From Plastoroseomonas hellenica (GTDB lineage: Bacteria; Pseudomonadota; Alphaproteobacteria; Acetobacterales; Acetobacteraceae): DNA of 64,000 bases. Below the pieces are notes generated by a model, which did not search any database, was not told the origin of the DNA, and was given only the letters and a program-made list of their open reading frames with translations. This document shows, in pieces, positions 1 through 10,834 of this stretch. How positions within the stretch are numbered: position 1 is the stretch's first letter; every line of letters starts with the position of its first letter. The stretch covers positions 163,008 to 227,007 of the forward strand of contig NZ_JAAGBB010000006.1 of the NCBI RefSeq assembly GCF_018129085.1, written 5' to 3'. The position numbers were made by a program, and so were the translations under genes.

Positions 1-990
1 TTCCCATCCTCCCTCGTGCTGCAGCACGTGCCGGAGATGCGCTTCCGCCCGATCACCCGCTTCGAGAATGCCTGTGCAACTGGCTCGGCGGCGATCCATG
101 GCGCGCGCGATTTCATCCGCGCCGGGCGCGGGCGCTTCGCGCTGGTGGTGGGCGCCGAGAAGATGACCGCGGTCTCCGGCCAGCGGGTCGGCGAGATCCT
201 GCTGACCGCCAGCCACAACAGGACGGAGGGGGAGATCCAGGGCGGCTTCGCCGGCGTCTTCGGCCGCATCGCGGAGGCCTATTTCCAGCGCCATGGCGAC
301 CAGTCCGATGCGCTGGCGGCGATCGCGGCCAAGAACCACAGGAACGGCGTCGACAACCCCTGGGCGCAGATGCGCAAGGATCTGGGCTATGCCTTCTGCC
401 GCGCCGAGAGCGAGAAGAACCCCTTCGTGGCGGGGCCGCTGAAGCGCACCGATTGCAGCCTGGTCTCCGACGGTGCCGCGGCGCTGGTGATCACCGACGA
501 GGAGACGGCGCGCGCCATGGCGAAGTCGGTGCGCTTCCGCGCCGCGGTGCAGGTGAACGACCTGCTGCCGATCGCCGGCCGCGATATCATCCGCTTCGAG
601 GGCGCGCGCGAGGCCTGGCGCCGCGCCCATGCCGAGGCGGGCAGCAGCCTCGCCGACCTGTCTTTCGTCGAGACGCATGACTGCTTCACCGTCGCCGAGC
701 TCATCGAATACGAGGCGATGGGCCTGACGCCGGAAGGGCAGGGCGCGCGCGCGGCGCTGGAAGGCTGGACTGCGCCCGATGGCCGGCTGCCGGTGAACCG
801 CTCCGGCGGACTCAAGGCGAAGGGCCACCCGATCGGCGCCACCGGGGTGTCGATGCATGTGCTGGCGGCCATGCAGCTCACCGGCAATGCCGGGGCGATG
901 CAACTGCCGCGCGCGGACCTGGCCGGGGTCTTCAACATGGGCGGCGCGGCAGTGGCCAATTACGTCTCGATCCTCGAAGGCGGATTCTGA
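1..990 (+). CDS. Thiolase family protein (acetyl-CoA acetyltransferase/SCP-x type), 5' truncated by the window edge
   Basis: Thiolase-superfamily enzyme that condenses or cleaves acyl-CoA thioesters; the true substrate cannot be told from sequence. The reading frame is open from base 1, so the GTG at 16 is not the start and about 60 residues are missing compared with the usual ~390. The nucleophilic cysteine is visible in ENACATGSAAI (about visible residue 25). The family's histidine motifs follow as ETHDCF and, near the C-terminus, GLKAKGHPIGATG. The final segment has VFNMGGAAVANY in place of the CxG cysteine motif of biosynthetic thiolases, which fits the SCP-x/nonspecific lipid-transfer type. 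The next gene, ispDF, is convergent, with only 43 bases between them. I see no terminator hairpin there. Confidence 0.85.
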   Translation, partial: FPSSLVLQHVPEMRFRPITRFENACATGSAAIHGARDFIRAGRGRFALVVGAEKMTAVSGQRVGEILLTASHNRTEGEIQGGFAGVFGRIAEAYFQRHGDQSDALAAIAAKNHRNGVDNPWAQMRKDLGYAFCRAESEKNPFVAGPLKRTDCSLVSDGAAALVITDEETARAMAKSVRFRAAVQVNDLLPIAGRDIIRFEGAREAWRRAHAEAGSSLADLSFVETHDCFTVAELIEYEAMGLTPEGQGARAALEGWTAPDGRLPVNRSGGLKAKGHPIGATGVSMHVLAAMQLTGNAGAMQLPRADLAGVFNMGGAAVANYVSILEGGF

Positions 991-1033
991 GGCAGGCTTC
1001 GGGAAGGCCAAAGGCTGATGTTGGCCAGGCGCT

Positions 1034-2179
1034 TCAGTCTGGCAGTAGCAGCGTCGCCGCCGCCTGGGCGGCGATGCCCTCGCCGCGGCCGGTGAAGCCG
1101 AGGCGCTCCGTCGTGGTCGCCTTCACGGAGACCCGGCCGATCGGCGCGTCGAGCAACTCGGCGAGGCGGGCGCGCATCGCCTCGGCATGCGGCGCGATCT
1201 TCGGGCGCTCGCAGATCAGGGTCACATCGGCATGCGCCAGCCGGCCGCCGCGCGCCGCGATGCGCGCCGCGGCGTGGCGCAGGAAGCGGGCGCTGTCGGC
1301 ATCCTTCCAGGTGGCCTCCGAAGGCGGGAAATGGCGGCCGATATCGCCTTCCGCCAGCGCGCCGTAGATGGCATCGCAGAGGGCGTGGATGCCGACATCG
1401 GCGTCGGAATGCCCGGAAAGGCCGAGCGGGAAGGGGATGGTGACGCCGCAGAGGATCAGCGGCCGCCCCTCGACCAGGCGATGCACGTCGAAGCCGGTGC
1501 CCATGCGCGGCAGCAGCGCGGCGCCGAGCGCCGCTTCGACCCGTATCAGATCCTCGGGGTGGGTGATCTTCACATTGCTCTCCGATCCAGGAACCAGCGC
1601 GACGGCAAGACCGGCCGCCTCCAGCAACGCGGCGTCGTCGGTGACTTCGGCGGCCGCGGCGCGGTGGGCGGCCAAGAGTGGGGCGAAGCGGAAGCCCTGC
1701 GGGGTCTGGGCGCGGAACAGGCCGGCACGGGCGACGGTCGCCCGGATCATGCCGTCCTCGGCCCGCTTCAGCGTATCAGTGACCGGCTGGGCGGGAATGG
1801 CGCCGGGATGGGTCTCGAGTGCGGCCAGCAGCGCCGCGACAGTGCCGCGCGGCACCATGGGGCGCGCCGCGTCGTGGACCAGCACGATGTCGGGTGACGC
1901 CCCGGCCAGTGCTTCCAGCCCGGCGCGCACGCTGTCCTGGCGGGTGCGGCCGCCGGCGACCGGGGGCAGCACCGGCAGCCCGTCGAGCAGGGCAGCGACC
2001 GTCGCGGCTTCGCCGGGCGCGCAGACCGGCAGGATGGCATCGACGCCGGGCTCTGCGAGCAGCGCCTCGGCGGCGCGGCGCAGGACGGCGCGGCCGGCGA
2101 GCGGGAGGTATTGCTTGGGGGTGCCGGCACCGAACCGGCTGCCCCGGCCGGCGGCCATCAGCAGAGCTATGACGTGCAT
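1034..2179 (-). CDS. ispDF: Bifunctional IspD/IspF: MEP cytidylyltransferase and MEcPP synthase
   Basis: Catalyses two steps of the non-mevalonate isoprenoid pathway in the cytoplasm. The IspD half (about residues 1-225) activates methylerythritol phosphate with CTP; the IspF half (about 226-381) cyclises the later intermediate to MEcPP. IspD is shown by the N-terminal nucleotide-binding run [17 protein letters not shown] and by VHDAARP. IspF is shown by GTGFDVHRL and SGHSDADVG, which hold the metal-binding Asp and His residues. The intervening IspE step is encoded elsewhere. The fusion is common in alphaproteobacteria. At 381 residues the length is normal. The gene is divergent from dusB; the 214 bases between them hold a palindromic repeat and a possible NtrC site. 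Confidence 0.95.
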   Translation of the reverse strand: MHVIALLMAAGRGSRFGAGTPKQYLPLAGRAVLRRAAEALLAEPGVDAILPVCAPGEAATVAALLDGLPVLPPVAGGRTRQDSVRAGLEALAGASPDIVLVHDAARPMVPRGTVAALLAALETHPGAIPAQPVTDTLKRAEDGMIRATVARAGLFRAQTPQGFRFAPLLAAHRAAAAEVTDDAALLEAAGLAVALVPGSESNVKITHPEDLIRVEAALGAALLPRMGTGFDVHRLVEGRPLILCGVTIPFPLGLSGHSDADVGIHALCDAIYGALAEGDIGRHFPPSEATWKDADSARFLRHAAARIAARGGRLAHADVTLICERPKIAPHAEAMRARLAELLDAPIGRVSVKATTTERLGFTGRGEGIAAQAAATLLLPD

Positions 2180-2191
2180 GCACGGCTTCTA

Positions 2192-2238
2192 GAGCAGATC
2201 GCCGGAGGGCGGAATCGCCCGGAGGCGTGAATCTGCTC
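2192..2238 (+). repeat. Family A extragenic palindrome, single copy
   Basis: A 47-bp imperfect palindrome 12 bases upstream of the ispDF start. The outer arms are GAGCAGAT and ATCTGCTC. Inside them are CGCC/GGCG and then a GGGCG-GAAT-CGCCC hairpin, giving a nested stem-loop. The same unit occurs inverted at 21958-22004 and four times in tandem at 27579-27804. This looks like a REP-type dispersed element; no associated transposase is present in the window. Confidence 0.85.
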
Positions 2239-2321
2239 GCGGGCAGGACCGGTTGACGCGGAGCAACGCGAAGCGAAATCCGTCCCGTGGAGGGGGCCGC
2301 GCTGGCGAGGCGTGAGGCCGT

Positions 2322-2338
2322 TGCACTATTTGGCTGCA
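2322..2338 (+). promoter_or_regulatory. Probable NtrC-binding site upstream of dusB-ntrBC
   Basis: The 17-mer TGCACTATTTGGCTGCA lies 55 bases before the dusB start. It has the TGCAC-N7-TGCA form of an NtrC enhancer box and matches the common version TGCACTATTTTGGTGCA at 15 of 17 positions. dusB-ntrBC operons of other alphaproteobacteria are known to be autoregulated by NtrC, so the placement makes sense. No clear -24/-12 sigma-54 element is visible between it and the gene, so repression or modulation of a sigma-70 promoter is as likely as activation. Binding is inferred. Confidence 0.45.
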
Positions 2339-2393
2339 ATTTGCTGCGCTGCCCCTAGGCGAAGCGTCATAAACGACCTATCCTGCACAAATC

Positions 2394-3479
2394 ATGAGCA
2401 TGAACACCGAAATCCAGCCGCGCGACTGCGCGGCGGTTCCCGTTCTGAAGCCCATCAGCCTGGGGGCCGCGCGGATCGAGACGCCGGTGATCCTGGCGCC
2501 GATGTCGGGTGTCACCGACTTGCCTTTCCGGAGGCTTGCCCGGCGTCTCGGCACGCCGATGGTGGTCAGCGAGATGATCGCCTCCCAGGCCATGGTGCGG
2601 GAGAACCGCCAGACCTTGAAGATGGCGGAGGTGGATGGCTTCGGCGGCCCCGCTTCGGTGCAGCTCGCCGGCTGCGACCCCGTCACGATGGGGGAGGCGG
2701 CGAAGCTGGTCGCGGACCGTGGCGCCGCGGTCGTCGACATCAATTTCGGCTGCCCGGTGAAGAAGGTCGCGGTCGGGCAGAGCGCCGGCTCGGCCCTGAT
2801 GCGTGACGAGATCGCCGCTGCCCGCATCCTGGAGGCGACGGTCCGGGCGGTCGACGTTCCGGTGACGCTGAAGATGCGCATGGGCTGGGACCACGCCAGC
2901 CTGAACGCCCCGCGCCTGGCGCGGATCGCCGAGGAATCGGGCATCCGCATGGTCACGGTGCATGGCCGGACCCGGCAGCAATTCTATACCGGCACCGCCG
3001 ACTGGGCCTTCATCCGCCAGGTGAAGGAAGCGGTTTCGCTGCCGGTGATCGCCAATGGCGACATCCTGACGGCGGCGGATGCGGCGGAGGCCCTGCGGCT
3101 GTCCGGCGCCGACGGGGTGATGATCGGACGCGGCGCCTATGGCCGCCCCTGGCTGCCGCGCCTGGTCGCGGAATACCTCGCGACCGGCGTGCTGCCGGAG
3201 GAGCCCGACCTCGCCACCCAGAAGACAGTGCTGCTCGCACACTACCGGGACATCATGGAGCATCATGGCCGCGACACCGGCGTGCGCCTCGCGCGCAAGC
3301 ATGTTGCCTGGTATTCCAAAGGCTTGCCGGGATCGGCGGAGTTCCGCGTGCAGGTCAACCAGGTGCCGGATGCCGAGGCGGTGGAGGCGCTGATCCACGC
3401 CTTCTACGACCCGCTGATCGAGCATGGCATTGCCGCGGCGCGCACCGCCTTCCAGGACGCCGGGCGGCTCGCGGCATGA
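2394..3479 (+). CDS. dusB: tRNA-dihydrouridine synthase (DusB/NifR3)
   Basis: FMN-dependent enzyme that reduces specific uridines of tRNA to dihydrouridine. Dus-family signatures are [12 protein letters not shown] near the N-terminus, [10 protein letters not shown] holding the catalytic cysteine, [12 protein letters not shown], and the phosphate-binding VIANGDI. At 361 residues it is slightly longer than the ~330 typical of DusB. The start at 2394 is the first ATG; a second in-frame ATG lies at 2400. The stop overlaps the ntrB start by 4 bases (ATGA), so translation is coupled. This position, ahead of ntrB, is the classic nifR3 arrangement of alphaproteobacteria. Confidence 0.95.
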   Translation: MSMNTEIQPRDCAAVPVLKPISLGAARIETPVILAPMSGVTDLPFRRLARRLGTPMVVSEMIASQAMVRENRQTLKMAEVDGFGGPASVQLAGCDPVTMGEAAKLVADRGAAVVDINFGCPVKKVAVGQSAGSALMRDEIAAARILEATVRAVDVPVTLKMRMGWDHASLNAPRLARIAEESGIRMVTVHGRTRQQFYTGTADWAFIRQVKEAVSLPVIANGDILTAADAAEALRLSGADGVMIGRGAYGRPWLPRLVAEYLATGVLPEEPDLATQKTVLLAHYRDIMEHHGRDTGVRLARKHVAWYSKGLPGSAEFRVQVNQVPDAEAVEALIHAFYDPLIEHGIAAARTAFQDAGRLAA

Positions 3480-4632
3480 GCGGCAGCGCCACGACCCGCA
3501 AGCCCCGTTTCGCCGCGCGTTTCCTGCCCTCCCGCGCCACGCCGCCATCGCCGGTCCCCGATACCGGCTCCATCCTCGCGGCGCTGCCGGTCGCGACCGT
3601 GGTGCTCGATGCCGAGAACCGGGTGCGCAGCGCCAACAATGCCGCGGAGCAGTTCTTCGGCCTGTCCTTCTCCTCGCTCTCCGGCATGTCGCTCGCCGAG
3701 ATGCTGCCGCCCGACAACCGGCTCTTCTCGCTGCTCGACCAGGTGCGCCGCTTCGACGCCCGGGTCTCCGACCATGATCTCACGCTGGAGAGCCCGCGCC
3801 TGCATCGCCGCGGCGTCACCGCGCATGCGGCGCCGGTGCCGGAGATGGCGGGCAGCGTGGTGCTGATGCTGGAGGATGGCTCGACCGCCCAGATGCTCGA
3901 CCGCCAGCTCAATTTCCGTGGCGCGGCCCGCGGCGCCTCGGCGATGGCGGCGATGCTGGCCCATGAGGTGAAGAACCCGCTCTCCGGCATCCGCGGCGCG
4001 GCGCAGCTTCTGGAGCAGGCAGCCTCGGAGCCGGACCGGGAACTCTGCCAGCTTATCCAGGATGAGGCCGATCGCATCCGCGGCCTGGTCGACCGCTTCG
4101 ACATGTTCTCCGACCGGCCGATCGAGAAGGCGGCGGTGAACATCCATCAGGTGCTGGACCACGTGAAGCGCATCGCGGCGACCGGCTTCGGCGCGCATCT
4201 GCGCATCGTCGAGGAATACGACCCCTCGCTGCCCATGGTCTGGGGCAACCGGGACCAGTTGGTGCAGATCTTGCTGAACCTCGTGAAGAACGCCGCGGAA
4301 GCGGTGGATCCGACGAACGGGGAACTCGTGTTGACAACCGCCTATCGCCACGGCGTCCGCATCGCCGTGCCCGGCTCTCAGGAGCGTGTGCATCTGCCTT
4401 TGGAAGTCGCGGTCCGCGACAACGGGCCAGGGATCGAGGAGAGCGTGCGCCCCACGCTGTTCGAGCCTTTCGTGACCACGAAGCGGGGCGGGCAGGGGCT
4501 CGGCCTCGCGCTGGTCGCCAAGCTGGTCGCCGATCAGGGGGGGCTGATCGAATGCGACAGCCGGCCCGGCCGCACCGTCTTTCGCATGTCCCTCGCCGCG
4601 CCGCCGCCTGGCGCCGATGCCGGAGCCGCCCA

Positions 4633-4636
<4 letters not shown>
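3476..4636 (+). CDS. ntrB: Nitrogen regulation sensor histidine kinase NtrB
   Basis: Cytoplasmic histidine kinase/phosphatase that controls NtrC according to PII (GlnB) signalling. A PAS-like sensor domain spans about residues 20-110 ([20 protein letters not shown]). The dimerisation domain with the phospho-accepting histidine is [20 protein letters not shown], His near 162. The ATPase domain carries [12 protein letters not shown] (N box), DNGPGIEE (G1) and [13 protein letters not shown] (G2). There are no transmembrane segments, as expected. The 386-residue length is normal. It overlaps dusB by 4 bases and ntrC by 4 bases (ATGA at 4633). Confidence 0.96.
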
Positions 4637-6083
<1,447 letters not shown>

Positions 6084-6084
<1 letters not shown>

Positions 6085-8435
6085 TGACGGCGGACCGCGC
6101 GCAGGCCGCGGCGCGGCCGGCGCCGGAACCGCCCGCGCCACGCGGCGAGGGAGACCAGCGCTGGCCGCGGCGGCTTGCCGACCTGTTGCTGGGCCGTGCC
6201 GTCACGCTCGGCCTCGCGGTCGGCGCCTTGGTGCTCGGCGTGCTGACCTTCGCGCAGCTTTCGGGCGGCACGCCGTTCGGGCCGGCGCGGCCTGGGCAGG
6301 TGGCGGGGCTCGTCCTCATCAACCTCGCCTTCGTGCTGCTCCTTGCCGCCTCCCTCATCGCGCGGCTGGTGCGGATGTGGCTGGACCGGCGGCGCGGCTC
6401 GGCCGGCTCGCGTCTGCATGTCCGGCTGGTGGCGCTGTTCGGCCTCGTCGCGGTGGTGCCAGCGATGCTGGTCACCGGCTTCGCGGCCGCGTTCTTCAAC
6501 TATGGCATCCAGGCCTGGTTCAGCGACACGGTCCGCACCGCGCTCGAAGCGTCGCTGGCGGCGTCCCGCGCCTATCTGGAGGAGCATCGCGGCAATATCC
6601 GGGGTGATGCGCTGCAGATGGCGGCCGACCTCAACCGGGCCGCCCGCATCTATCTGATGCGGGACGGCGTGATGGATGACCTCAGCTCCGCCAGGGAAGA
6701 GGATGGCCTCGCCTTCGCGCGGCAGCTCGCGATCCATACCCAGCTCCGCCGCCTGACCGACGCCTATGTCTTCGAGCCGACGCATGGCCAGGTGATTGCG
6801 CGCGCCGAACAGCAGGGCGCGCTGCCGTTCGACCAGCCGCCGGCCTGGGCGATCGAGATCGCGCGCGGCGGCGGTGTCGTGCTGCTGCCGACCGAGCAGG
6901 AAGGCAGGGCGCGCGCCCTGGTCCAGCTCGATATCGGGCGGGGCTACATGCTGTTGATCAGCCGGCCGCTGGATCCGGCGGTGATCGCGCATATGGAACG
7001 CACTGAGACCGCGGTCGCCCGCTATGAGGCGCTGGAGCGCAACCGGTCGGGGCTGCAGATCAGCTTCCTGATGATCTTCGCGATCGCCAGCCTACTGCTG
7101 CTGCTGGCGGCGGTGCTGATCGGCCTCGTCTTCGCCAATCAGTTGGCGCGCCCGATCTCGCGCCTCATCCAGGCAGCGGAGCGGGTGCGCAGCGGCGACC
7201 TGACCACCCGGGTCGAGGAAGGGCGCGCGGATGACGAGGTCGCCAGCCTCAGCCGCGCCTTCAACCGCATGACCAGCCAGCTCGCCGCCCAGCGCGGCGA
7301 GCTGATGGAGGCCTATCGCCAGATCGACGAGCGGCGGCGCTTCACCGAGACGGTATTGTCCGGCGTTTCGGCGGGGGTGATCGGCCTCGATGCCGAAGGG
7401 CGGATCAACCTGCCGAACCGCTCCGCCTCCGGCCTGCTCGGCGTCGATCTGGATGCCGCGATCGGCAGGCCGCTCCAGGACGTGGTGCCGGAATTCGCGG
7501 CGCTGCTGGATGCGGCGCGGGCGCAGCCGGAGCGGCCGCACACGGCGGAGCTTCGCATCGGACCGCCATCGAAGCGCCGGACCCTGTTGGCGCAGCTCGG
7601 CGCCGAGATGCAGGCCGGGCGTGTCGCGGGCCATGTGGTGACATTCGATGACATCACCGAACTTCTCTCTGCCCAGCGCAAGGCCGCCTGGGCCGATGTG
7701 GCGCGCCGGATCGCCCATGAGATCAAGAATCCGCTGACCCCAATCCAGCTTTCGGCGGAGCGGCTGAAGCGCAAATACCTGAAGGAGATCACCTCCGATC
7801 CGGACACCTTCCGGGCCTGCACCGACACCATCGTGCGCCAGGTCGGCGATATCGGACGCATGGTGGACGAGTTCAGCGCCTTCGCGCGCATGCCGCAGCC
7901 GGTGATGCGGCCGGAGAATCTCGACCAGGTCATCCGCGACGCCCTGGTGCTGCAGCAGAATGCCCATGCCGGCATCGTCTATGCGACTCGGCTGCCAGAG
8001 GCGCGCGTCGTCGTCGCCTGCGACCGGCGGCTGATCGGGCAGGCGCTGACCAACCTGCTGCAGAACGCGGCGGATGCGATCCAGGGCCAGGAGGCCGCGG
8101 GCGGGGAAGGGGTGCAGGGCCATATCACCCTCACCGTCGAACCGGACGCCGGCTGGGTGCGAATCGCGGTCGAGGATGATGGACCGGGCCTGCCGCAGGG
8201 TGAGGAGCGAGACCGGCTCACGGAACCGTATGTCACCCACAAGGCGAAGGGCACGGGTCTTGGCCTTGCCATCGTGAAGAAGATCATGGAGGACCATGGG
8301 GGACGGCTGGCGCTCGAGGACCGTGGCGAGGAGCGTGGGACGAGGGCCGTGCTGATCCTGCCGCTACGTCCGGCCGACGCGGCCGAGGGCGAGGCGCAGA
8401 CGATGGAGGGGACGAGACTCGCGCATGGCGCATGA
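6084..8435 (+). CDS. ntrY: Membrane sensor histidine kinase NtrY
   Basis: Membrane-bound kinase of the NtrYX system, linked in other alphaproteobacteria to nitrogen metabolism and redox or microaerobic sensing. Hydrophobic segments near residues 35-60, 72-95 and 108-135, then a periplasmic stretch and another membrane segment near 320-350, lead into a HAMP linker (NQLARPISRLIQAAERVRSGDL). A PAS domain follows at about 415-500. The kinase core has RRIAHEIKNPLTPIQLSAER, His near 545, then NLLQNAADAI, DDGPGLP and GTGLGLAIVKKI. The 783-residue length fits NtrY. Its 3' end overlaps ntrX by 11 bases. Confidence 0.95.
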
Positions 8436-9825
8436 GATCCTGATCGTCGACGACGAGCCCGACATCCGCGCCCTCATCGAGGGCATCCTGACGGACGAGG
8501 GCTACGAGACGCGCCAGGCGCAGAACTCGGACACCGCGCTCGCGGCCTTCCGGGCGCGGCGGCCGGCGCTCGTGATCCTCGATGTCTGGCTGCAGAATTC
8601 CCGCCTCGATGGTCTCGGCATTCTGGAGGCGCTGCTGCGCGAGGATCGTGACCTACCGGTGGTGATGATCTCCGGCCACGGCAATATCGAAACGGCGGTG
8701 CAGGCGATCCAGAACGGCGCCTACGATTTCATCGAGAAGCCCTTCAAGTCGGACCGCCTGCTGCTCATTGCCTCCCGCGCGCTGGAAGCCGCGCGGCTGA
8801 AGCGGGAGAATTCGGAGCTGCGGCTGCGCGCCGGCGCCGAGACCGAGCTCGTCGGCATCAGCCAGGCCATGGTGCAATTGCGCGGCGCGATCGAGAAGGT
8901 GGCGCCGACCGGCAGCCGCGTGCTGATCAGCGGCCCTGCCGGCGCCGGCAAGGAAGTCGCGGCACGGATGATCCATGCCCGTTCCCGCCGCGCCGAAGGA
9001 CCCTTCGTCGCCCTCAATTGCGCGACGCTGAATCCGGCTCGCTTCGAGGAGGAGCTTTTCGGCGTCGAGGCCGGCACGGATCCCGCCGCGCAACCGCGCC
9101 GCGCCGGCGTGCTGGAACGTGCGCATAACGGCACGCTATTGCTCGACGAAGTGGCCGACATGCCGATCGAGACCCAGGGCAAGATCGTGCGGGCCCTGCA
9201 GGAGCAGGGCTTCGAGCGCATCGGCGGTGCCACCCGCGTGAAGGTGGATGTGCGCGTTATCGCCACCAGCAACCGCGACCTGCAGACCGAAATCGCCGCC
9301 GGACGGTTCCGCGAGGATCTCTTCTACCGCCTTGCCGTCGTGCCGCTGAAGGTGCCGGCGCTGCGCGAGCGGCGGGAGGATGTGCCGACCCTCGCGCGTC
9401 ATTTCGTCGCCCGCTCCGCCGAGACCTCCGGCATGCCGGCGCGGGAGGTGGCGGAGGATGCGCTGGCCGCCATGCAGGCCTATGAATGGCCCGGCAATGT
9501 GCGCGAGCTGCGCAACCTGATCGATTGGCTGCTGATCATGGCGCCGGGCGGCGCGGGTGACTCTATCCGCGCCGACATGCTGCCGCCCCAGGTCGGCGCC
9601 GCCGCGCCGGCGGTGCTCAAGCTCGACCGCAGCAGCGAGATCATGACCTTGCCGTTGCGCGAGGCGCGCGAGCTGTTCGAGCGGCAGTATCTGGAAGCGC
9701 AGCTCCTGCGCTTCGGCGGCAATATCAGCCGCACCGCGAATTTCGTCGGCATGGAGCGCAGTGCGCTCCATCGCAAGCTGAAGTTCCTCGGCGTGCAGGC
9801 CGAGGACCGCGCTGCCACTTCCTGA
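8425..9825 (+). CDS. ntrX: Response regulator NtrX, AAA+ type without a GAFTGA loop
   Basis: Partner of NtrY. The receiver domain has IVDDEPDIR and the phospho-Asp near residue 52 (VILDVWLQ). The AAA+ domain has Walker A SGPAGAGKEVAARM (about 170) and Walker B TLLLDEVAD. The region that should hold GAFTGA reads LFGVEAGTDPAAQPRRAGVLE, so the sigma-54 contact loop is missing. That agrees with what is known of alphaproteobacterial NtrX and suggests it acts at sigma-70 promoters. The C-terminal Fis-type helix-turn-helix is NISRTANFVGMERSALHRKL. The 466-residue length is normal. The stop codon at 9823-9825 is also the first part of a palindromic repeat. Confidence 0.94.
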   Translation: MAHEILIVDDEPDIRALIEGILTDEGYETRQAQNSDTALAAFRARRPALVILDVWLQNSRLDGLGILEALLREDRDLPVVMISGHGNIETAVQAIQNGAYDFIEKPFKSDRLLLIASRALEAARLKRENSELRLRAGAETELVGISQAMVQLRGAIEKVAPTGSRVLISGPAGAGKEVAARMIHARSRRAEGPFVALNCATLNPARFEEELFGVEAGTDPAAQPRRAGVLERAHNGTLLLDEVADMPIETQGKIVRALQEQGFERIGGATRVKVDVRVIATSNRDLQTEIAAGRFREDLFYRLAVVPLKVPALRERREDVPTLARHFVARSAETSGMPAREVAEDALAAMQAYEWPGNVRELRNLIDWLLIMAPGGAGDSIRADMLPPQVGAAAPAVLKLDRSSEIMTLPLREARELFERQYLEAQLLRFGGNISRTANFVGMERSALHRKLKFLGVQAEDRAATS

Positions 9826-9875
9826 GCATCCGATGACCGAAGGGCCGGAGGCGCGGAGGTCTGAATCGAATGCTC
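9824..9875 (+). repeat. Family B palindrome, copy 1
   Basis: A 52-bp imperfect palindrome whose first two bases are the last two of the ntrX stop codon. The outer arms are GAGCATCCGAT and ATCGAATGCTC (10 of 11 pairs), with GACC/GGTC inside. It resembles the copy at 9885-9937 and the copy at the RlpA-like gene start (58797-58842). It could act as a weak terminator or RNA-stability element for the ntr operon. Confidence 0.8.
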
Positions 9876-9884
9876 CTCTGACCT

Positions 9885-9937
9885 GAGCGTCCGATGACCG
9901 AAGGGCCGAAGGGCCCGCAGGTCTGAATCGGATGCTC
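9885..9937 (+). repeat. Family B palindrome, copy 2
   Basis: A second 53-bp copy 9 bases after the first, in the same orientation. It keeps the TCCGATGACCGAAGGGCC core and ends GTCTGAATCGGATGCTC, so its right arm pairs better with the consensus left arm than that of copy 1. It lies just before the D-amino-acid transaminase gene and could isolate that gene from ntrX transcription. No promoter is obvious between the two. Confidence 0.8.
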
Positions 9938-9961
9938 CTCTAAACAAGGACCGCCACCCCG

Positions 9962-10834
9962 ATGTCGCGCATCGCCTATGTGAATGGACGCTACCTGCCG
10001 CAGAGCGAGGCGGCGGTGAACATCGAGGATCGCGGCTACCAGTTCGGCGACGGCATCTATGAGGTGGTCCACCTGCATGGCGGCCGCTATATCGACGAGG
10101 ATCGGCATCTTCAGCGGCTCGAGCGCTCGCTGCGGGAGATCCAGTTGCCGATGCCGATGTCGCTGGCGGCGCTGCGCATGGTGCTGCGGGAAGTGGCGCA
10201 TCGGAACCGGCTGACCGAAGGCCTGCTCTACATGCAGGTGACCCGCGGCGTCGCGCCGCGCGACCACGCCTTCCCGAAGATCCCGGTCCCGCCGGCGCTG
10301 GTCGTCACCATCAAGCGCATCCCGCCCTATCCGACCGATGTCGATCGCTGGACCGGCACGGTCATCACGGCGCCGGACCTGCGTTGGGCGCGGCGCGACA
10401 TCAAGAGCGTGAACCTGCTGCCCAACTGCCTCGCCCGCCAGGCCGCGCGGGAGAAGGGCGCGATCGAGGCCGTGCTCTATGACGAGGTGACCGGGATGGT
10501 GACCGAGGGCGCCGCGACGAGCTTCTGGATCGTCGACGCCAAGGGCACCGTCATCACCCGCCAGCTCGGCCACCAGATCCTGCCCGGCTGCACGCGGGCC
10601 GCCCTGCTCGCAGAGCTGGCGGCGGAAGGCATCGCCTTCGAGGAGCGGGAGTTCTCGCTGTCGGAGGTGACGGATGCGAAGGAGGCGTTCATCACCTCCG
10701 CGACCTCCTTCGTGAAGCCGATCGTCGCGGTCGATGGCGCCCCGGTGAATGACGGCAAGGTCGGACCGGTGGTGCGGCGCCTCTTCGACATCTTCGCGCG
10801 CCATGTCAAAGGCGGCCTTCCCAACGCGGCATGA
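9962..10834 (+). CDS. dat: D-amino-acid transaminase (class IV PLP enzyme)
   Basis: Cytoplasmic fold-type IV PLP aminotransferase; most likely transfers amino groups between D-alanine and D-glutamate or other D-amino acids, feeding peptidoglycan precursors. The N-terminus AYVNGRYLPQSEAAVNIEDRGYQFGDGIYEVV is recognisable for D-alanine transaminases (quoted by key parts: NGRYLP and DRGYQFGDGIYE). The PLP lysine is in RRDIKSVNLLPN, near residue 147. TEGAATSFWIV is the class-IV phosphate-binding region. The 290-residue length is normal. The branched-chain aminotransferase is a close relative; the DRGYQFGDGIYE form favours Dat. The stop overlaps the following gene by 4 bases. Confidence 0.88.
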   Translation: MSRIAYVNGRYLPQSEAAVNIEDRGYQFGDGIYEVVHLHGGRYIDEDRHLQRLERSLREIQLPMPMSLAALRMVLREVAHRNRLTEGLLYMQVTRGVAPRDHAFPKIPVPPALVVTIKRIPPYPTDVDRWTGTVITAPDLRWARRDIKSVNLLPNCLARQAAREKGAIEAVLYDEVTGMVTEGAATSFWIVDAKGTVITRQLGHQILPGCTRAALLAELAAEGIAFEEREFSLSEVTDAKEAFITSATSFVKPIVAVDGAPVNDGKVGPVVRRLFDIFARHVKGGLPNAA

